Shown piece by piece: positions 45,665-55,419 of a stretch of DNA of 64,000 nucleotides. Source of the DNA: Adlercreutzia caecimuris B7. GTDB taxonomy: Bacteria > Actinomycetota > Coriobacteriia > Coriobacteriales > Eggerthellaceae. The DNA is taken from positions 1,074,726-1,138,725 of the forward strand of contig NZ_KE159646.1 of the NCBI RefSeq assembly GCF_000403355.2. The letters run 5' to 3'. Under the pieces are notes generated by a model, which searched no databases, was not told the origin of the DNA, and saw only the letters and a program-made list of their open reading frames with translations. The number at the start of each line of letters is the position of its first letter. Within the stretch, counting starts at the first letter, position 1. The translations under genes were made by a program, and so were the position numbers.

Positions 45665-46465
45665 TTACTCGTCGAGCGCCTCGGCGATCTCGTCGGTGAT
45701 GTCCATGGTGTGGTACACCGCCTGCAGATCCTCCAGCTCCTCCAGCTTGTCGATGAGGCGCATGACCTTCTTCGCGTCGGCCACCGACACCGCCGAGGGC
45801 GTGTTGGCGATCATGGTCATCTCGGCGCCCTTCACGGCCACGCCCTGGGCCTCCAGCTCCTTCACCACGGCCATGAGATCGCTCGGCGCGGTGTAGACGA
45901 TCCACTCCTCGTCGGCATCCTCGTAGTCGTCGCCGCCGGCCTCGGCCACGGCGAGCATGAACTCCTCCTCGTCGGCCGCGGCGCCGTTGGGGGCGATGGG
46001 GTTCTTCTTGTCACCGGTCTCCACTTCCTTGGACACGATGATCTGGCCCTTGCGGTCGAACTGGAACGCCACCGAACCCGAGGTGCCCAGGTTGCCGCCG
46101 GAATGGGAGAACGCCGCGCGCACGTCGGCGGCGGTGCGGTTGCGATTGTCGGTCAGGGCCTCGCAGAGCACGGCCACGCCGGCCGGGCCGTAGCCCTCGT
46201 AGACCACGGTCTCGTAGCTGGCGGCGTCCTTGCCGGAGCCGAAGGCCTTGTCGATGGCGGTCTTGATCTTGTCCTTGGGCATGGAATAGCCCTTGGCCTT
46301 CTCGATGGCGGCGGCCAGCGACGCATTGTTGTCGGGGTTCGGGTCGCCACCCTCCTTGGCTGCCACGGTGATGTTACGAGCCAGCTTGGAGAACAAAGCC
46401 GAGCGCTTCGCGTCCTGCGCGGCCTTGCGGTGTTTGGTGGTTGCCCACTTAGAATGCCCTGACAT
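45665..46465 (-). CDS. YebC/PmpR-family regulator or translation factor
   Basis: 266 residues. Begins MSGHSKWATTKHRKAAQDAK; then YEGYGPAGVAVLCEALTDNR near residue 90, and AFSHSGGNLGTSGSVAFQFD. YebC proteins act as transcription regulators or help ribosomes at difficult motifs, and are often close to ruvC as here. Slightly longer than usual because of an acidic insertion near 150-175. Confidence 0.94.
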   Translation of the reverse strand: MSGHSKWATTKHRKAAQDAKRSALFSKLARNITVAAKEGGDPNPDNNASLAAAIEKAKGYSMPKDKIKTAIDKAFGSGKDAASYETVVYEGYGPAGVAVLCEALTDNRNRTAADVRAAFSHSGGNLGTSGSVAFQFDRKGQIIVSKEVETGDKKNPIAPNGAAADEEEFMLAVAEAGGDDYEDADEEWIVYTAPSDLMAVVKELEAQGVAVKGAEMTMIANTPSAVSVADAKKVMRLIDKLEELEDLQAVYHTMDITDEIAEALDE

Positions 46466-46906
46466 GGATACGTCCCTTCAAAACACGAATACAACAGCGG
46501 CTCATGGTACCACAAGGGGGCCGCGCGGGGAATACGCCAAGCACCTCGCACGTTTTTTCTACGGAAGCCCGCAAGGCCTCCCCGGTGCGCCCCGTAAGCC
46601 GCATTCCCCGACCGCCTGCGAGTCGCACCCCGCCAGCCCCCGCATGTAGGTGCATGCCGCTTAAACTGGCGCATAATTGCGCTTTCGGTGCATGCGAAGG
46701 CACCTTCACGCGCAACAGACGCAAATAATGGCCCATTCTGCCGCAAAAGAGCATCCAAAGAAGATCGAGGACCGCTTTCATGCACCAGAACCGCAATTGT
46801 GCGCCAGGAAATCACCGCAAACACTACAGCCGCCTCCCAACCAAGGAGCCAGCCGCTCCCTCAGCCAAGGAACCAACCGCTTCACGCTCCCGCCCGCCGC
46901 GGGGAC
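46466..46906. repeat. Intergenic region with 29-base inverted repeat
   Basis: 441 bases without a convincing gene. CTGGCGCATAATTGCGCTTT (46666-46685, continuing CGGTGCATG to 46694) has an inverted copy at 46779-46807, with 25 of 29 positions matching and 84 bases between. The right-hand end (46830-46890) has an imperfect direct repeat of AACCAAGGAGCCAGCCGCTC. Could be a structured RNA, a small mobile element, or a regulator binding region. Lower G+C than the flanks. Confidence 0.7.
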
Positions 46907-48400
46907 CTACCCCTCGTCCACCCGCTCCAGCAGCTCCTCGCGGGAGCTCACGCCGATCTTGCGGTAGATGGCCTTCACGTGGGTGCGCACCGTGCTCTCG
47001 GAGATGACGAGCGTGCCAGCGATGAAGGCGATGCCGTGGCCGCGGCCCAGATACCCCAGGATCTCCCGCTCGCGCGGGGTGAGCGATGCCTCATCGGCAA
47101 GCATCGCGCAGCGGGCGGCCACATCGGGCGCACGCCGAGGCACCAGACGGCCCGGCAGCCCGTTGTCGTCGCAGACCACCGCACCTGCGGCGGCCCCCTC
47201 CTCGCAGGCCGCCGCCCGCGAGGCGCGCCACAGCGAGAGCAGCGCCTCGCCGATGAGCGCCACGAAGAACAGCGTGCTCACCACCAGAAGTGCCGGGCCG
47301 CCCTCCTGCTCCTGGAAGGGAGGAGTGGTCGCCGCGGCAACACCCAAGATGGAGCAGGCGGCGAAACCCGCCACGGCCACACCGTAGACGAACCCGCAGG
47401 GCAGCTCGCCGCCATGGGCGAGCGCCACCAGGCTCGCCAGGGCCAGAATAGCGAGCATGCCGAAGAACACGTAGGTCAGCCACGCGGCGAACCACAGCGG
47501 AACGGTGCCGCCGGGAAAGCTGTTCAGGAAGATGAGCACGAGCGCGAAGGCCGGCAGCACGAGCCGGTAGATAACGGGAAGAAGCGGCCGCGACGAGCGC
47601 ACGAAGCACAGCGGCACCACCACAAGCGCCCCCAGCACGCACCCGAGCACCTCCATGTGCATCACGTCGAACAGAATGAATTTGCGCGCGCCCATGAGGA
47701 AGGCGAACACCATGAGCCCCGCAAAGGGCATAGCCAGAAGCTGCGCCATGGTGGCAAGTCCCCGGCGCATTGTGAGCCCCGCGGAAGCCGCCTGCGCGCC
47801 CCGGCCCTCGGCGGCCGATGCATCCGGCCGCCAGACCAGCTCGCCGCGATGGGTCTTCCAGCAGGGAAGAAAGCAGCTCAAGGGCAGCAGCACGCAGAAC
47901 ACGAGCAGCCCCACGGCGAAGGCCACCGAGGCCAGCAGCATTTCCAGAAGCGAGGAGAGCCCCACCATGAGCGCCACCCACAGAAGTGCTTGACGCAAAC
48001 TGTACTGGGCCATATAGGCTCCCCAGGCCACAGCAAGCTCCACCGTGCCCAAGGCAAGGAGCAGCCCCGCCGCCACGCCCACAGCCGCCGTGCCGAAACC
48101 GGGCAGCGCGGCGGCCAGCACGAAGAGCAGGTAGCCGATCAGATAGCAGGCCGCGCCGCCGAACACCCAGCCCTTCTCCAGCAGACGCACCGATGCCCCG
48201 GGACGCGCCGACACGCACGCCGCCGCCGTGCCGGCAACAAGCGAGGAGGCAAGCAGCGTGTTGGCAAATGGCGCCATGAACACCGCCGTCTCGAACACGC
48301 CTGTCTCGAACAGCAAGTGATTCGGCGCGTACACCGGCAGCGTGACCAAAAACGCCGCCAGCATAAGCGTCTCCAATTTGAACGATGAGCTGAGATGCAT
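46907..48400 (-). CDS. Membrane-anchored LuxR-type regulator
   Basis: 497 residues. About twelve hydrophobic segments, then a C-terminal LuxR helix-turn-helix (SLTPREREILGYLGRGHG; VISESTVRTHVKAIYRKIGV). Same architecture as the regulators at 16649 and 52326. Divergent from the second Tat flavin reductase and probably its regulator. GGAGGG lies eight bases before the ATG. Confidence 0.9.
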   Translation of the reverse strand: MHLSSSFKLETLMLAAFLVTLPVYAPNHLLFETGVFETAVFMAPFANTLLASSLVAGTAAACVSARPGASVRLLEKGWVFGGAACYLIGYLLFVLAAALPGFGTAAVGVAAGLLLALGTVELAVAWGAYMAQYSLRQALLWVALMVGLSSLLEMLLASVAFAVGLLVFCVLLPLSCFLPCWKTHRGELVWRPDASAAEGRGAQAASAGLTMRRGLATMAQLLAMPFAGLMVFAFLMGARKFILFDVMHMEVLGCVLGALVVVPLCFVRSSRPLLPVIYRLVLPAFALVLIFLNSFPGGTVPLWFAAWLTYVFFGMLAILALASLVALAHGGELPCGFVYGVAVAGFAACSILGVAAATTPPFQEQEGGPALLVVSTLFFVALIGEALLSLWRASRAAACEEGAAAGAVVCDDNGLPGRLVPRRAPDVAARCAMLADEASLTPREREILGYLGRGHGIAFIAGTLVISESTVRTHVKAIYRKIGVSSREELLERVDEG

Positions 48401-48672
48401 CCGCGCCGCCCTCCCCGACTTCCGCTTTGCAACCGATTGCTGTGTAGTATACCCAATGATTCCCCGCGAAAGCGCTGCCGCCCCAATTTCCTTTATCGGC
48501 TCTGAACTGCGGTTTATGCCTATCTACCCCAAATCCGCGAGGGCTTTTTCCGACAAATACCCCACTCCGACGATTCCTCGCAGCCCCACCTCCGTGCCAC
48601 CATGGCCCCAGCCTGGCGCGATAGGCGCCGAGCGAGAAGCCAAAACCCTATCTGCAAGGGAGGACAAGGGAA

Positions 48673-50469
48673 ATGAGCAAGGAGAACCTGAAGGGCATGT
48701 CCCGTCGCTCGTTCATCGGCATGGGCGCGGTGGCCGCCGCGGCCGCCGGCGTGGCGGGCCTGGCCGGCTGCGCGCCGACCGCCAACGGCAACGCGAGCGC
48801 AACCGACACCGCCGACACTGACTCGGCAGCCCAGGGAGCCGGCGCGAGCGATGTGCACATCCACAACGTCACCGACACCAGCTGGATGACGCCGCCGGCC
48901 GAGGTGACCGAGTTCGCCACCGAAATCGACTGCGACGTTGTCGTCGCGGGCATGGGCTACGCCGGCATGTGCGCATGCCGCGAGCTGGCCGAGCAGGGCA
49001 AGAAGGTCGTCATGATCGAAAAGCAGCCCGAGGACACCTTCGCCGCCGTGGGCAACGAGTTCGCTTCGCTGAACGCAGCTATCTTGAAGGAGCGCGGCGT
49101 GCCGCACATCGATCCGGTGGAGTTCTACCAGAACTTCATGAAGATCACCTCGAATATGCCGAACCCGTCTTTGGTCATGAAGTTCGCCCAGAACTCCGAG
49201 GCCAACTCCAACTGGTACCTCGATCAGCTGACCGACGATGACTTCGCATCCATGACCACGGCGTTCTTCCCGCCCACCGAGCATCAGATGAGCGAGCTTT
49301 CCGGCATCAAGTTCTGGGCCAGCGTCTGCTCGTTCTACGGCCAGGAGTGCAACCAGACCAAGATCATCCTCTCCAACAAGGCCGTTGCCGAGGACAAAGG
49401 CGCCGAGTTCCACTTCGGCACTACCGCCGAGTACGTCATCATGGAGAACGGCGCGGTCGCGGGCCTCGTGGCGAAGGACGACAGCGGCTACATCAAGGTG
49501 AACAGCAAGGCCGTCATCATCGCCTGCGGCGGCATGGGCGGCAATCCCGAGATGATGGCCTACTTCATGCCCGACATGGCCCAGGCCCTTGCCGGCAACG
49601 ACGCGCTGACCTCCATGTCGGCCAACGACGGCCGCGGCGTGCAGATGGCCTACTGGGCCGGCGCGCACCTGGAGACGACCCCGGTGGCCGGCATGAACAT
49701 GAAGGGCCTGGCTGTGCCCGGCAAGATGAACTGCCTGCCCCAGGCCGTATGGATCGATGAGTCTGGTAAGCGCTTCGCCAACGAGTACTATCCTACCAGC
49801 GAGCAGCGCGGCTATCAGACGGTGTTCATGAGCCGCAAGACCAAGTACGCCGTGGTGGACAACAACTTCACCGACTATCGCCAGTACACCCTGCCCCAGC
49901 ACGCCGGCTTTACCGCCAACGAGGAGAACATCTCCTCCCTGCGCGAGTCCCTGGACACCGCCTACGCCAAGTTCAAGGGCACCTACGAAGAGCCCGAGCA
50001 GACCGAGGAAGAAGGCCCGGGCGGCCACGGCCCCATGACCCAGGTGGAGTGGATCGCCGACGACACCCTCGAGGGCCTCGCCTCCCAGATGGGCCTTTCC
50101 GGCGATGCCGTCACTGAGTTCGTCGCTCAGATGGAGCGCTGGAACGGCTACTGCGACGCTGGCGTGGACGAGGAGTTCGGCCGCGCGAAGGAAGTGCTCT
50201 TCCCGGTGAAGGACGGCCCCTTCTACGCCTGCACCTTCGACCCGGTGCTCGGCGAGACCATGGTCACCATGGGCGGCATCATCACCGACGGCGAGCAGAA
50301 CGCGCTGGATGCCAACTACGAGCCCATCCCCGGCCTGTACGTGTCGGGCAACGACTGTGGCCGCCGCTTCGGCACCGAATACGTGACTCCCATCCCCGGC
50401 TGCTCGCTCGCTTTCGCGCTGGTGCTCGGCCGCGAGTGCGGCAAGTCCGTGGCGAAGTTCCTCGGCTAA
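48673..50469 (+). CDS. Tat-exported FAD-dependent reductase (fumarate-reductase flavoprotein family)
   Basis: 598 residues. Tat leader MSRRSFIGMGAVAAAAAGVA with a lipobox-like LAGC (residue 36), a Ser/Thr/Asp-rich linker, dinucleotide motif CDVVVAGMGYAGMCACRELA near 95, VIIACGGMGGNPEMM near 285, SANDGRGVQMAYWAGAHLE, and closing GLYVSGNDCGRRFGTEY. No FMN or haem domain. An Arg pair in CGRRFGTEY differs from the first reductase (DSGSYYAGTY), so the substrates probably differ. AAGGGAA precedes the ATG. Divergent from a LuxR gene. Confidence 0.88.
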   Translation: MSKENLKGMSRRSFIGMGAVAAAAAGVAGLAGCAPTANGNASATDTADTDSAAQGAGASDVHIHNVTDTSWMTPPAEVTEFATEIDCDVVVAGMGYAGMCACRELAEQGKKVVMIEKQPEDTFAAVGNEFASLNAAILKERGVPHIDPVEFYQNFMKITSNMPNPSLVMKFAQNSEANSNWYLDQLTDDDFASMTTAFFPPTEHQMSELSGIKFWASVCSFYGQECNQTKIILSNKAVAEDKGAEFHFGTTAEYVIMENGAVAGLVAKDDSGYIKVNSKAVIIACGGMGGNPEMMAYFMPDMAQALAGNDALTSMSANDGRGVQMAYWAGAHLETTPVAGMNMKGLAVPGKMNCLPQAVWIDESGKRFANEYYPTSEQRGYQTVFMSRKTKYAVVDNNFTDYRQYTLPQHAGFTANEENISSLRESLDTAYAKFKGTYEEPEQTEEEGPGGHGPMTQVEWIADDTLEGLASQMGLSGDAVTEFVAQMERWNGYCDAGVDEEFGRAKEVLFPVKDGPFYACTFDPVLGETMVTMGGIITDGEQNALDANYEPIPGLYVSGNDCGRRFGTEYVTPIPGCSLAFALVLGRECGKSVAKFLG

Positions 50470-50576
50470 AGGCTTCCACGAGTCGGAGCGCAGCCCATGC
50501 CGGCCGCGCTCCGACTCATCCGAAACGCCATTCCCGCTGCGGGGCCTTCTCCCTCCCGGACCCGCAGATAACCGAC

Positions 50577-50612
50577 AAAGCCCCCGGCCGTCCCTCCCCG
50601 GCCGGGGGCTTT
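50577..50612. terminator. Bidirectional terminator after second flavin reductase
   Basis: AAAGCCCCCGGCCG pairs with CGGCCGGGGGCTTT, followed on the plus strand by CGCTTCT. Perfect 14-bp stem. Confidence 0.8.
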
Positions 50613-50616
50613 CGCT

Positions 50617-50652
50617 TCTGCGAAAAGAATGCCCGGCTCCCGGCCGGGCATC
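50617..50652 (-). terminator. Intrinsic terminator of moaA-moaC
   Basis: On the minus strand GATGCCCGGC pairs with GCCGGGCATT, followed by CTTTTCGC. It is 35 bases past the moaC stop. Confidence 0.8.
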
Positions 50653-50686
50653 GTCGCCTTCGTTGCATGCGGCGAATCTGGCGCTC

Positions 50687-51187
50687 CTACTCCTCCCGGA
50701 GCCACAGGCCCGTCTTGCCGCCGTCCTTCTTCAGCAGGCGCACATCGACTATCTCCATGCCGCGATCGACCGCCTTGCACATGTCGTACACGGTCAGGCA
50801 CGCCACGCTCGCCGCCGTGAGCGCCTCCATCTCGATGCCGGTCTTGCCGGTCACGCCGCAGGTGCACGTCACATGGATGCCCACCCGACCGTCGGCGCGT
50901 TCGCCGTCGGTCACCGGTGCGCACTCCACCTTCGCCTTGGTGATGTTCAGCGGATGGCACATGGGGATAAGCTCGCTCGTCTTCTTCGCGGCCATGACGC
51001 CGGCCACGCGCGCGCAGGCGAGCACATCGCCCTTGGCCGCCCTGCCCTCCACGATGAGCGCGAGCGTCTCCGGCTTCATGGAGATGAAGCCCTCGGCCAC
51101 GGCCACGCGCTCGGTGTCGGCCTTTTGCGACACATCCACCATGCGCACGTCGCCGTTCTCGTCGATATGGGTCAGCTGATCGGTCAT
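50687..51187 (-). CDS. moaC: Cyclic pyranopterin monophosphate synthase MoaC
   Basis: 166 residues. Second step of molybdenum cofactor synthesis. Seen: [40 protein letters not shown] (the active-site [10 protein letters not shown]), [19 protein letters not shown] and [11 protein letters not shown]. Its ATG is two bases after the moaA stop, whose last codons carry the GGAGG. Confidence 0.96.
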   Translation of the reverse strand: MTDQLTHIDENGDVRMVDVSQKADTERVAVAEGFISMKPETLALIVEGRAAKGDVLACARVAGVMAAKKTSELIPMCHPLNITKAKVECAPVTDGERADGRVGIHVTCTCGVTGKTGIEMEALTAASVACLTVYDMCKAVDRGMEIVDVRLLKKDGGKTGLWLREE

Positions 51188-51189
51188 TG

Positions 51190-52194
51190 CTATCCTCCTA
51201 TTTGGCTCATGTTCCGCTCGGTGCCTACCTTGTCATGGTGCTCATCGGGCTTGGCGCCGAGCGCCGTCAGCAGCACGCCCCGCGCCGCCGCGTCGTCGCC
51301 GGCCCGCAGGGCGGCCCGCACGTCGTACTCGTCGTCGGAGAACAGGCACGGCCGCACCTTTCCGTCGGCGGTCACGCGCAGGCGGTTGCACTCGCCGCAG
51401 AAGTGGCGCGACAGCGGGCTGATGAAGCCCACGGTGCCCGCCGCCCCCGGGAACTCGAAGTAGCGCGCCGGACCCCAGCCCACGGGCTTGCTCGAGCGCG
51501 ATGCGGGCACGAGCGCCGGCAGTCCGGCTGCGGCGGCCTCGGCGCTGATGCGCTCGATGAGCTCCTCGGAGGGAATCACATCGACCACACCCCAGCCCGT
51601 GCCGCCCTCGCCCTCGGCGTTGCCGACGGGCATGTACTCGATGAAGCGCACGTGCAGGGGACGGTCCAGCGAGAGCTTCGCGAAGGCGAGGAAGTCCTGG
51701 TTCAGGCTGCGCACGGTAACGGCGTTCACCTTCACCGGGGAAAGCCCCGCTTTCAGGGCCGCATCGATGCCCGCGAGGGTATCCTCCAGCCGCCCCACCC
51801 GCGTGATGGCGCGGAACTGCTCGGCATCCAGCGTGTCCAGCGAGATGTTCACCCGCGAAAGGCCCGCGGCTTTCAGGTCATCCACCATCTGCGGCAGAAG
51901 CACGCCGTTAGTGGTCATGGACACGTTCTCGATGCCGGGAATGTCGGTGATGGCGCGCACCAGGTCGACCACGCCCTTGCGCACCAAAGGCTCGCCGCCC
52001 GTGAGGCGCACGCTCCTGATGCCGAGGCTGGCGGCCACGTGCACCAAGCGCTCGATCTCCTCGATGCGCAGGATCTCGCCGTGGTCCATCTGGCACACAC
52101 CATCTTCGGGCATGCAGTACACGCAACGGAAATTGCAGCGGTCGGTCAGCGAAAGGCGCAGGTAGTCGATCACACGCCCATGGGAATCTTTCAA
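51190..52194 (-). CDS. moaA: GTP 3',8-cyclase MoaA
   Basis: 334 residues. Radical SAM enzyme for the first Moco step. N-terminal cluster CNFRCVYC (CxxxCxxC) near residue 19, [22 protein letters not shown], and C-terminal cluster ligands [10 protein letters not shown]...CLF. It ends without the usual terminal double glycine in a long tail but does end IGG. The TTG behind GGGGGAG was chosen: upstream in-frame ATGs overlap the promoter TATAAT. Confidence 0.95.
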   Translation of the reverse strand: MKDSHGRVIDYLRLSLTDRCNFRCVYCMPEDGVCQMDHGEILRIEEIERLVHVAASLGIRSVRLTGGEPLVRKGVVDLVRAITDIPGIENVSMTTNGVLLPQMVDDLKAAGLSRVNISLDTLDAEQFRAITRVGRLEDTLAGIDAALKAGLSPVKVNAVTVRSLNQDFLAFAKLSLDRPLHVRFIEYMPVGNAEGEGGTGWGVVDVIPSEELIERISAEAAAAGLPALVPASRSSKPVGWGPARYFEFPGAAGTVGFISPLSRHFCGECNRLRVTADGKVRPCLFSDDEYDVRAALRAGDDAAARGVLLTALGAKPDEHHDKVGTERNMSQIGG

Positions 52195-52225
52195 GGCTCT
52201 CCCCCGTCTCTTCTCTTGGCGCACC

Positions 52226-52253
52226 ATTATAGACGAGCGCGAATAAAGCGCAA
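52226..52253 (-). promoter_or_regulatory. Promoter of moaA-moaC
   Basis: Minus strand: TATAAT (52226-52231) with TTGCGC (52248-52253) 16 bases upstream. A start near 52219 gives a 25-base leader to the TTG. Confidence 0.75.
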
Positions 52254-52325
52254 CCGGGAGCACCGAGCGCCCAGCTCACAGCCGAGCGCCGCCCGGGGCA
52301 GCCGCCATCCTTGGGAAAACCCGCG

Positions 52326-53891
52326 CTACTCCCCCGCCGTGGCCTCGTCTACCAGAGCGATCAGCTCCTGATGGGAGTGCACCCCCAGCTTCCCGTAGAT
52401 GTTGCGGGTATGGGTGCGCACGGTGTTCCACGAGATGGAGAGCTTGCTGGCGGTGGTGGAGGAGTTGTAGCCCATGGCCAGGCAGCGCAGCACATCGGTC
52501 TCGCGGGGCGAGAGTTGGTAGGCTGTCGCCAGCTGGTCGATGGCCACGCCGAAACGCCCCTTGCGCACCGGCTCGCCTTCCGCAGAGCCGTCGGCCTCGT
52601 CGCCGGCGGCCAGATCCTGACGCAACAAGTCGCCGAGCGAGGGCGCGCCCTCCTCGGCCGGAGCGAACAGCCGATCGAACTCGCGCTCCGAGAAGATGAT
52701 GAAGGCGCAGGCGAGCACCACGAGCGCCATGATCATGTAGGCGAACGACTCGCCGATGGCCCCGAACAGAGAGCCGAGCACCTGCACGCCGAAGAGCCAC
52801 CCCAAACCGCTGCCGAGCAGATAGGCGCCGTAGCCGTAGCCGAACACGATCACCGCGGAGATGCGTCGCTGGTACACGATGAAGGCGAGCGTGCACCACA
52901 AAAACAGCTCGAACACCACGCTCGCCAACGAAACCACCTGGGCGAGCACCGTGTGCAGCACCGACACGAGCGGCAGACAGGCCACGAGCGCCACCGAGGC
53001 CACCATCACGATGGAGTAGGCCTTGCCGAAGTTGAGCTTGTCGCCTTCGGTGCCGACGGCCACGCATGCCAGGGCCGCAGCCAAGAGCATCCGCACCACC
53101 ATGACGAGGCGCGACCCGTCCAGCGTGGTGCCGATGGGAGACACGGCCACCACCGATGCGTACACCGACGACACGATGCACGAGAACACGAACACCACGG
53201 CCAGAAGCTTCCAGAACGACCGCGGCAAGGCCGATCGCGATGCGCCCTTCCCTCCGGCCGTCGGCGGCCGATCAGCATAGCGAGAGAGCGATGCAAGCAC
53301 ACCGGCCACCACTGGCAGCCCCACAAAGGCGGCAATACCGGCCAGAGAGGGCCCTCCCGCAACGGGAGCCCACGAAGGAGCTCCCACCACGACAAAGAAC
53401 GATACCGCTACAATAAGCTGCGAAAAGGCCACATACAGAACAACTTGCCGAGGAGCCAGGCGACCGTAAAGCTGCGCACAGCGCAACGCGATGACTCCCA
53501 AGCCAGCACCGAACAGCACGCTTCCGCCAATAAAGAGCAGGAGGATAATCTCAGCGGGAAGCAGGCCGTTCAGATAATAGGGCCCTACCAAGATGACCAT
53601 GGCGCTTCCCGCAGCCGAAGCAATCCCAGCAGCCAACGAAACAGCAGGCCGCTCCATCCACTGCTTTGCCACGGGTGCCGCAAAGGTAGCAACCAGCATG
53701 ACCGCCCCGGCGCCAAGCAACGTCGAAATATGCAGCGTAGACAAGTTGCCGCCGTTCATCTCGGTATCCGATAGCCACGCCGTGCCAGAACTCGCGATGT
53801 ACACCGACGCGAGCCACGCGCCCAGCGACAGGTACGGCAGCGCCGGCCACGCCTTCACGAGCTTCGCCAGAAACGTCCGCGTCGCGGTCAT
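52326..53891 (-). CDS. Membrane-anchored LuxR-type regulator next to molybdoenzyme operon
   Basis: 521 residues. Hydrophobic segments from 15 to about 400, an acidic linker, then the LuxR domain (QLSPRETDVLRCLAMGYN; SISWNTVRTHTRNIYGKLGV). Same strand and downstream of the molybdoenzyme operon, separated from it by a strong hairpin. By analogy with membrane LuxR proteins that control catechol dehydroxylases in Eggerthella, it may sense the substrate of that enzyme. GGGGGAGGG lies just before the ATG. Confidence 0.9.
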   Translation of the reverse strand: MTATRTFLAKLVKAWPALPYLSLGAWLASVYIASSGTAWLSDTEMNGGNLSTLHISTLLGAGAVMLVATFAAPVAKQWMERPAVSLAAGIASAAGSAMVILVGPYYLNGLLPAEIILLLFIGGSVLFGAGLGVIALRCAQLYGRLAPRQVVLYVAFSQLIVAVSFFVVVGAPSWAPVAGGPSLAGIAAFVGLPVVAGVLASLSRYADRPPTAGGKGASRSALPRSFWKLLAVVFVFSCIVSSVYASVVAVSPIGTTLDGSRLVMVVRMLLAAALACVAVGTEGDKLNFGKAYSIVMVASVALVACLPLVSVLHTVLAQVVSLASVVFELFLWCTLAFIVYQRRISAVIVFGYGYGAYLLGSGLGWLFGVQVLGSLFGAIGESFAYMIMALVVLACAFIIFSEREFDRLFAPAEEGAPSLGDLLRQDLAAGDEADGSAEGEPVRKGRFGVAIDQLATAYQLSPRETDVLRCLAMGYNSSTTASKLSISWNTVRTHTRNIYGKLGVHSHQELIALVDEATAGE

Positions 53892-53909
53892 GTCCCTCCC
53901 CCTCAACGG

Positions 53910-53942
53910 GGGAAGCGCTCCGCACATCGCGGAGCGCTTCCC
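53910..53942. repeat. 14-bp perfect stem between operon end and LuxR gene
   Basis: GGGAAGCGCTCCGC, loop of five, GCGGAGCGCTTCCC. No T run on either side. It may slow polymerase, protect the 3' end of the upstream mRNA, or be an operator for the LuxR gene. Confidence 0.7.
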
Positions 53943-53957
53943 GTCATTGTCGTCCGG

Positions 53958-54686
53958 CTACGATACCACATCCAACTCGTCAGAGAAGGCGGCCGCAGAT
54001 CGAACGGACGCAGCCTCCTCACGCCGGTCGACGAGAGCCCGCCCCACGCGGGTAAGCCCGTAGGCGACGAAGACCACCGAGTACACCGCCACCGATGCCG
54101 AGGAGGCCGCGCCGCCGTGCAGGGCCGAGGGCAGGAGCATCAGCAGCAGGTGCACGTACACGAGGGCGAAGAAGGGGTAGGCCAGCTTCTGCACCCGCTT
54201 CCACGTGTCAGTGCGCATGCGCTTCTTCACGAAGGCGAACGACGTCACGCCGAGTACCACGAGCAAGACGAGCAGCACCACAGCCAGGGCGAAGGAGGCC
54301 ACCACGTTGCCGCTCACCGCACCGGAGCCCAGAAGGCGCGGCAGATAGCTTTCCAGGTACACCGCCATGTGCCCGAGCGAGAGGAACCACGCCACGATGG
54401 ACAGCTCGCTGCGCACCGGCTTGAGCCACCTGTAGGCGCGCCCCTCCCGGGACAGGCAGCCGATGAACATGACCACGGTGAACAGCGCGAGTGCCAGCTC
54501 GCACTTCTGCACGAGCACGAACAGCGGGCTCCATACCGCACGTGGCAGCCCGAAGAACACGCCGTACACGTACAGCACGTCCACAGCGATGGCCGCCAGA
54601 TAGAAGGCCAGCGGGCAGGCCTTCAGGGGATTGCGCAGCGCGAAGCACGCTGCCACCGACGCGGCAAGAATGAGGGCGAAATCCAT
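53958..54686 (-). CDS. Ferric-reductase-like (MsrQ/YedZ-like) haem membrane protein
   Basis: 242 residues, about six membrane segments. Pattern of the ferric-reductase transmembrane family: His106 in WFLSLGHMAVYLE and His179 in LAYPFFALVYVHLLLMLLP, with His190 near, preceded by the conserved TDTWKRVQKL. These would hold haem b and pass electrons across the membrane. It follows torD by four bases and so belongs to the molybdoenzyme operon, where a NrfD/DmsC-type anchor would be expected. Confidence 0.8.
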   Translation of the reverse strand: MDFALILAASVAACFALRNPLKACPLAFYLAAIAVDVLYVYGVFFGLPRAVWSPLFVLVQKCELALALFTVVMFIGCLSREGRAYRWLKPVRSELSIVAWFLSLGHMAVYLESYLPRLLGSGAVSGNVVASFALAVVLLVLLVVLGVTSFAFVKKRMRTDTWKRVQKLAYPFFALVYVHLLLMLLPSALHGGAASSASVAVYSVVFVAYGLTRVGRALVDRREEAASVRSAAAFSDELDVVS

Positions 54687-54690
54687 GGTA

Positions 54691-55419
54691 CTACCTTTCT
54701 CCCAGACGCTGCTCGAGCTCCACGGCCATGGAGTCCAGAAGGGCGGCGTCCTCCTGGAAGAAGCCCTTGGACACCTTCAGCACCCCGCGGTAGAAGCGCG
54801 TCTCCAGAAGCAGCAGGGCCAGCTCCTGGAACCTGTCGAACCACGACAGGATGTGGTCGGCCAGAAACGCCCGGGAGAGGCGCACCTGGCGCAGGGCCTC
54901 GGCATCGTCGCCGGCCTTAAGCGCCGCCGCGATGCGGTCGGAGACGACCACGAGGAACTCGCACATGAACGACAGATGGTCGTGGGGGAAGTCGTAGCCC
55001 TCGGCCTTGGCCACGTGGTTGGCCTTGTACAGCTGGAACACCTCGTGGTAGGCGTCCTGGAACATGAGCCCCTCGTCGCTCGTGTGCACGCTCTCGTAGG
55101 GCACCGCGTAGCGGCCCTTCCACGACGAGGTGCCGGCGAACGCGCTCGTGAAGTCCACGGCCAGCTCCTGGCGGGTGCCGGAATTGCGCTTGCGCAGGTA
55201 ACGGCTCATGTCGTTCAGCCCATCGGCGAACAGCTCGTTCACATCGGCGTACTCCGACCAGTCGGTCTCGGCGATGTTCTCGATCTGCTCGGCGGAAAGC
55301 GGGCGGAAGTAGATGGCCGCCAGCATATCGTAGAAGGCAGCCCGCCCCCGGCAGGCCGCGATCATCTCCTCGGTGATATCGGCATCGGGCGCCTGCCCGT
55401 CCCTCAACTGCTCCTCCAT
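54691..55419 (-). CDS. TorD/DmsD-family molybdoenzyme chaperone
   Basis: 242 residues, all helical. Guides folding, cofactor insertion and Tat export of the partner enzyme. Seen: ACRGRAAFYDMLAAIYFRPL, a middle VPYESVHTSDEGLMFQDAY, and the family motif YDFPHDHLSFMCEFL near residue 145, where the DHLSFE-like core is diagnostic. Probable partner is the Tat-dependent catalytic subunit at 56303-59182. Confidence 0.9.
   Translation of the reverse strand: MEEQLRDGQAPDADITEEMIAACRGRAAFYDMLAAIYFRPLSAEQIENIAETDWSEYADVNELFADGLNDMSRYLRKRNSGTRQELAVDFTSAFAGTSSWKGRYAVPYESVHTSDEGLMFQDAYHEVFQLYKANHVAKAEGYDFPHDHLSFMCEFLVVVSDRIAAALKAGDDAEALRQVRLSRAFLADHILSWFDRFQELALLLLETRFYRGVLKVSKGFFQEDAALLDSMAVELEQRLGER

Noticed and set aside
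46449..46796. Short minus-strand frame starting MRFWCMKAVLDLLWMLFC
   Set aside because: It runs through the inverted repeat and into yebC, has no Shine-Dalgarno and no similarity I recognise.
46688..48388. 566-codon His/Gln/Arg-rich frame antisense to the second LuxR gene
   Set aside because: No plausible protein fold; the opposite strand has the LuxR domain and membrane segments.
52195..52325. Molybdenum-cofactor riboswitch before moaA
   Set aside because: The leader from the mapped-looking promoter is only about 25 bases, too short for the known Moco aptamer.
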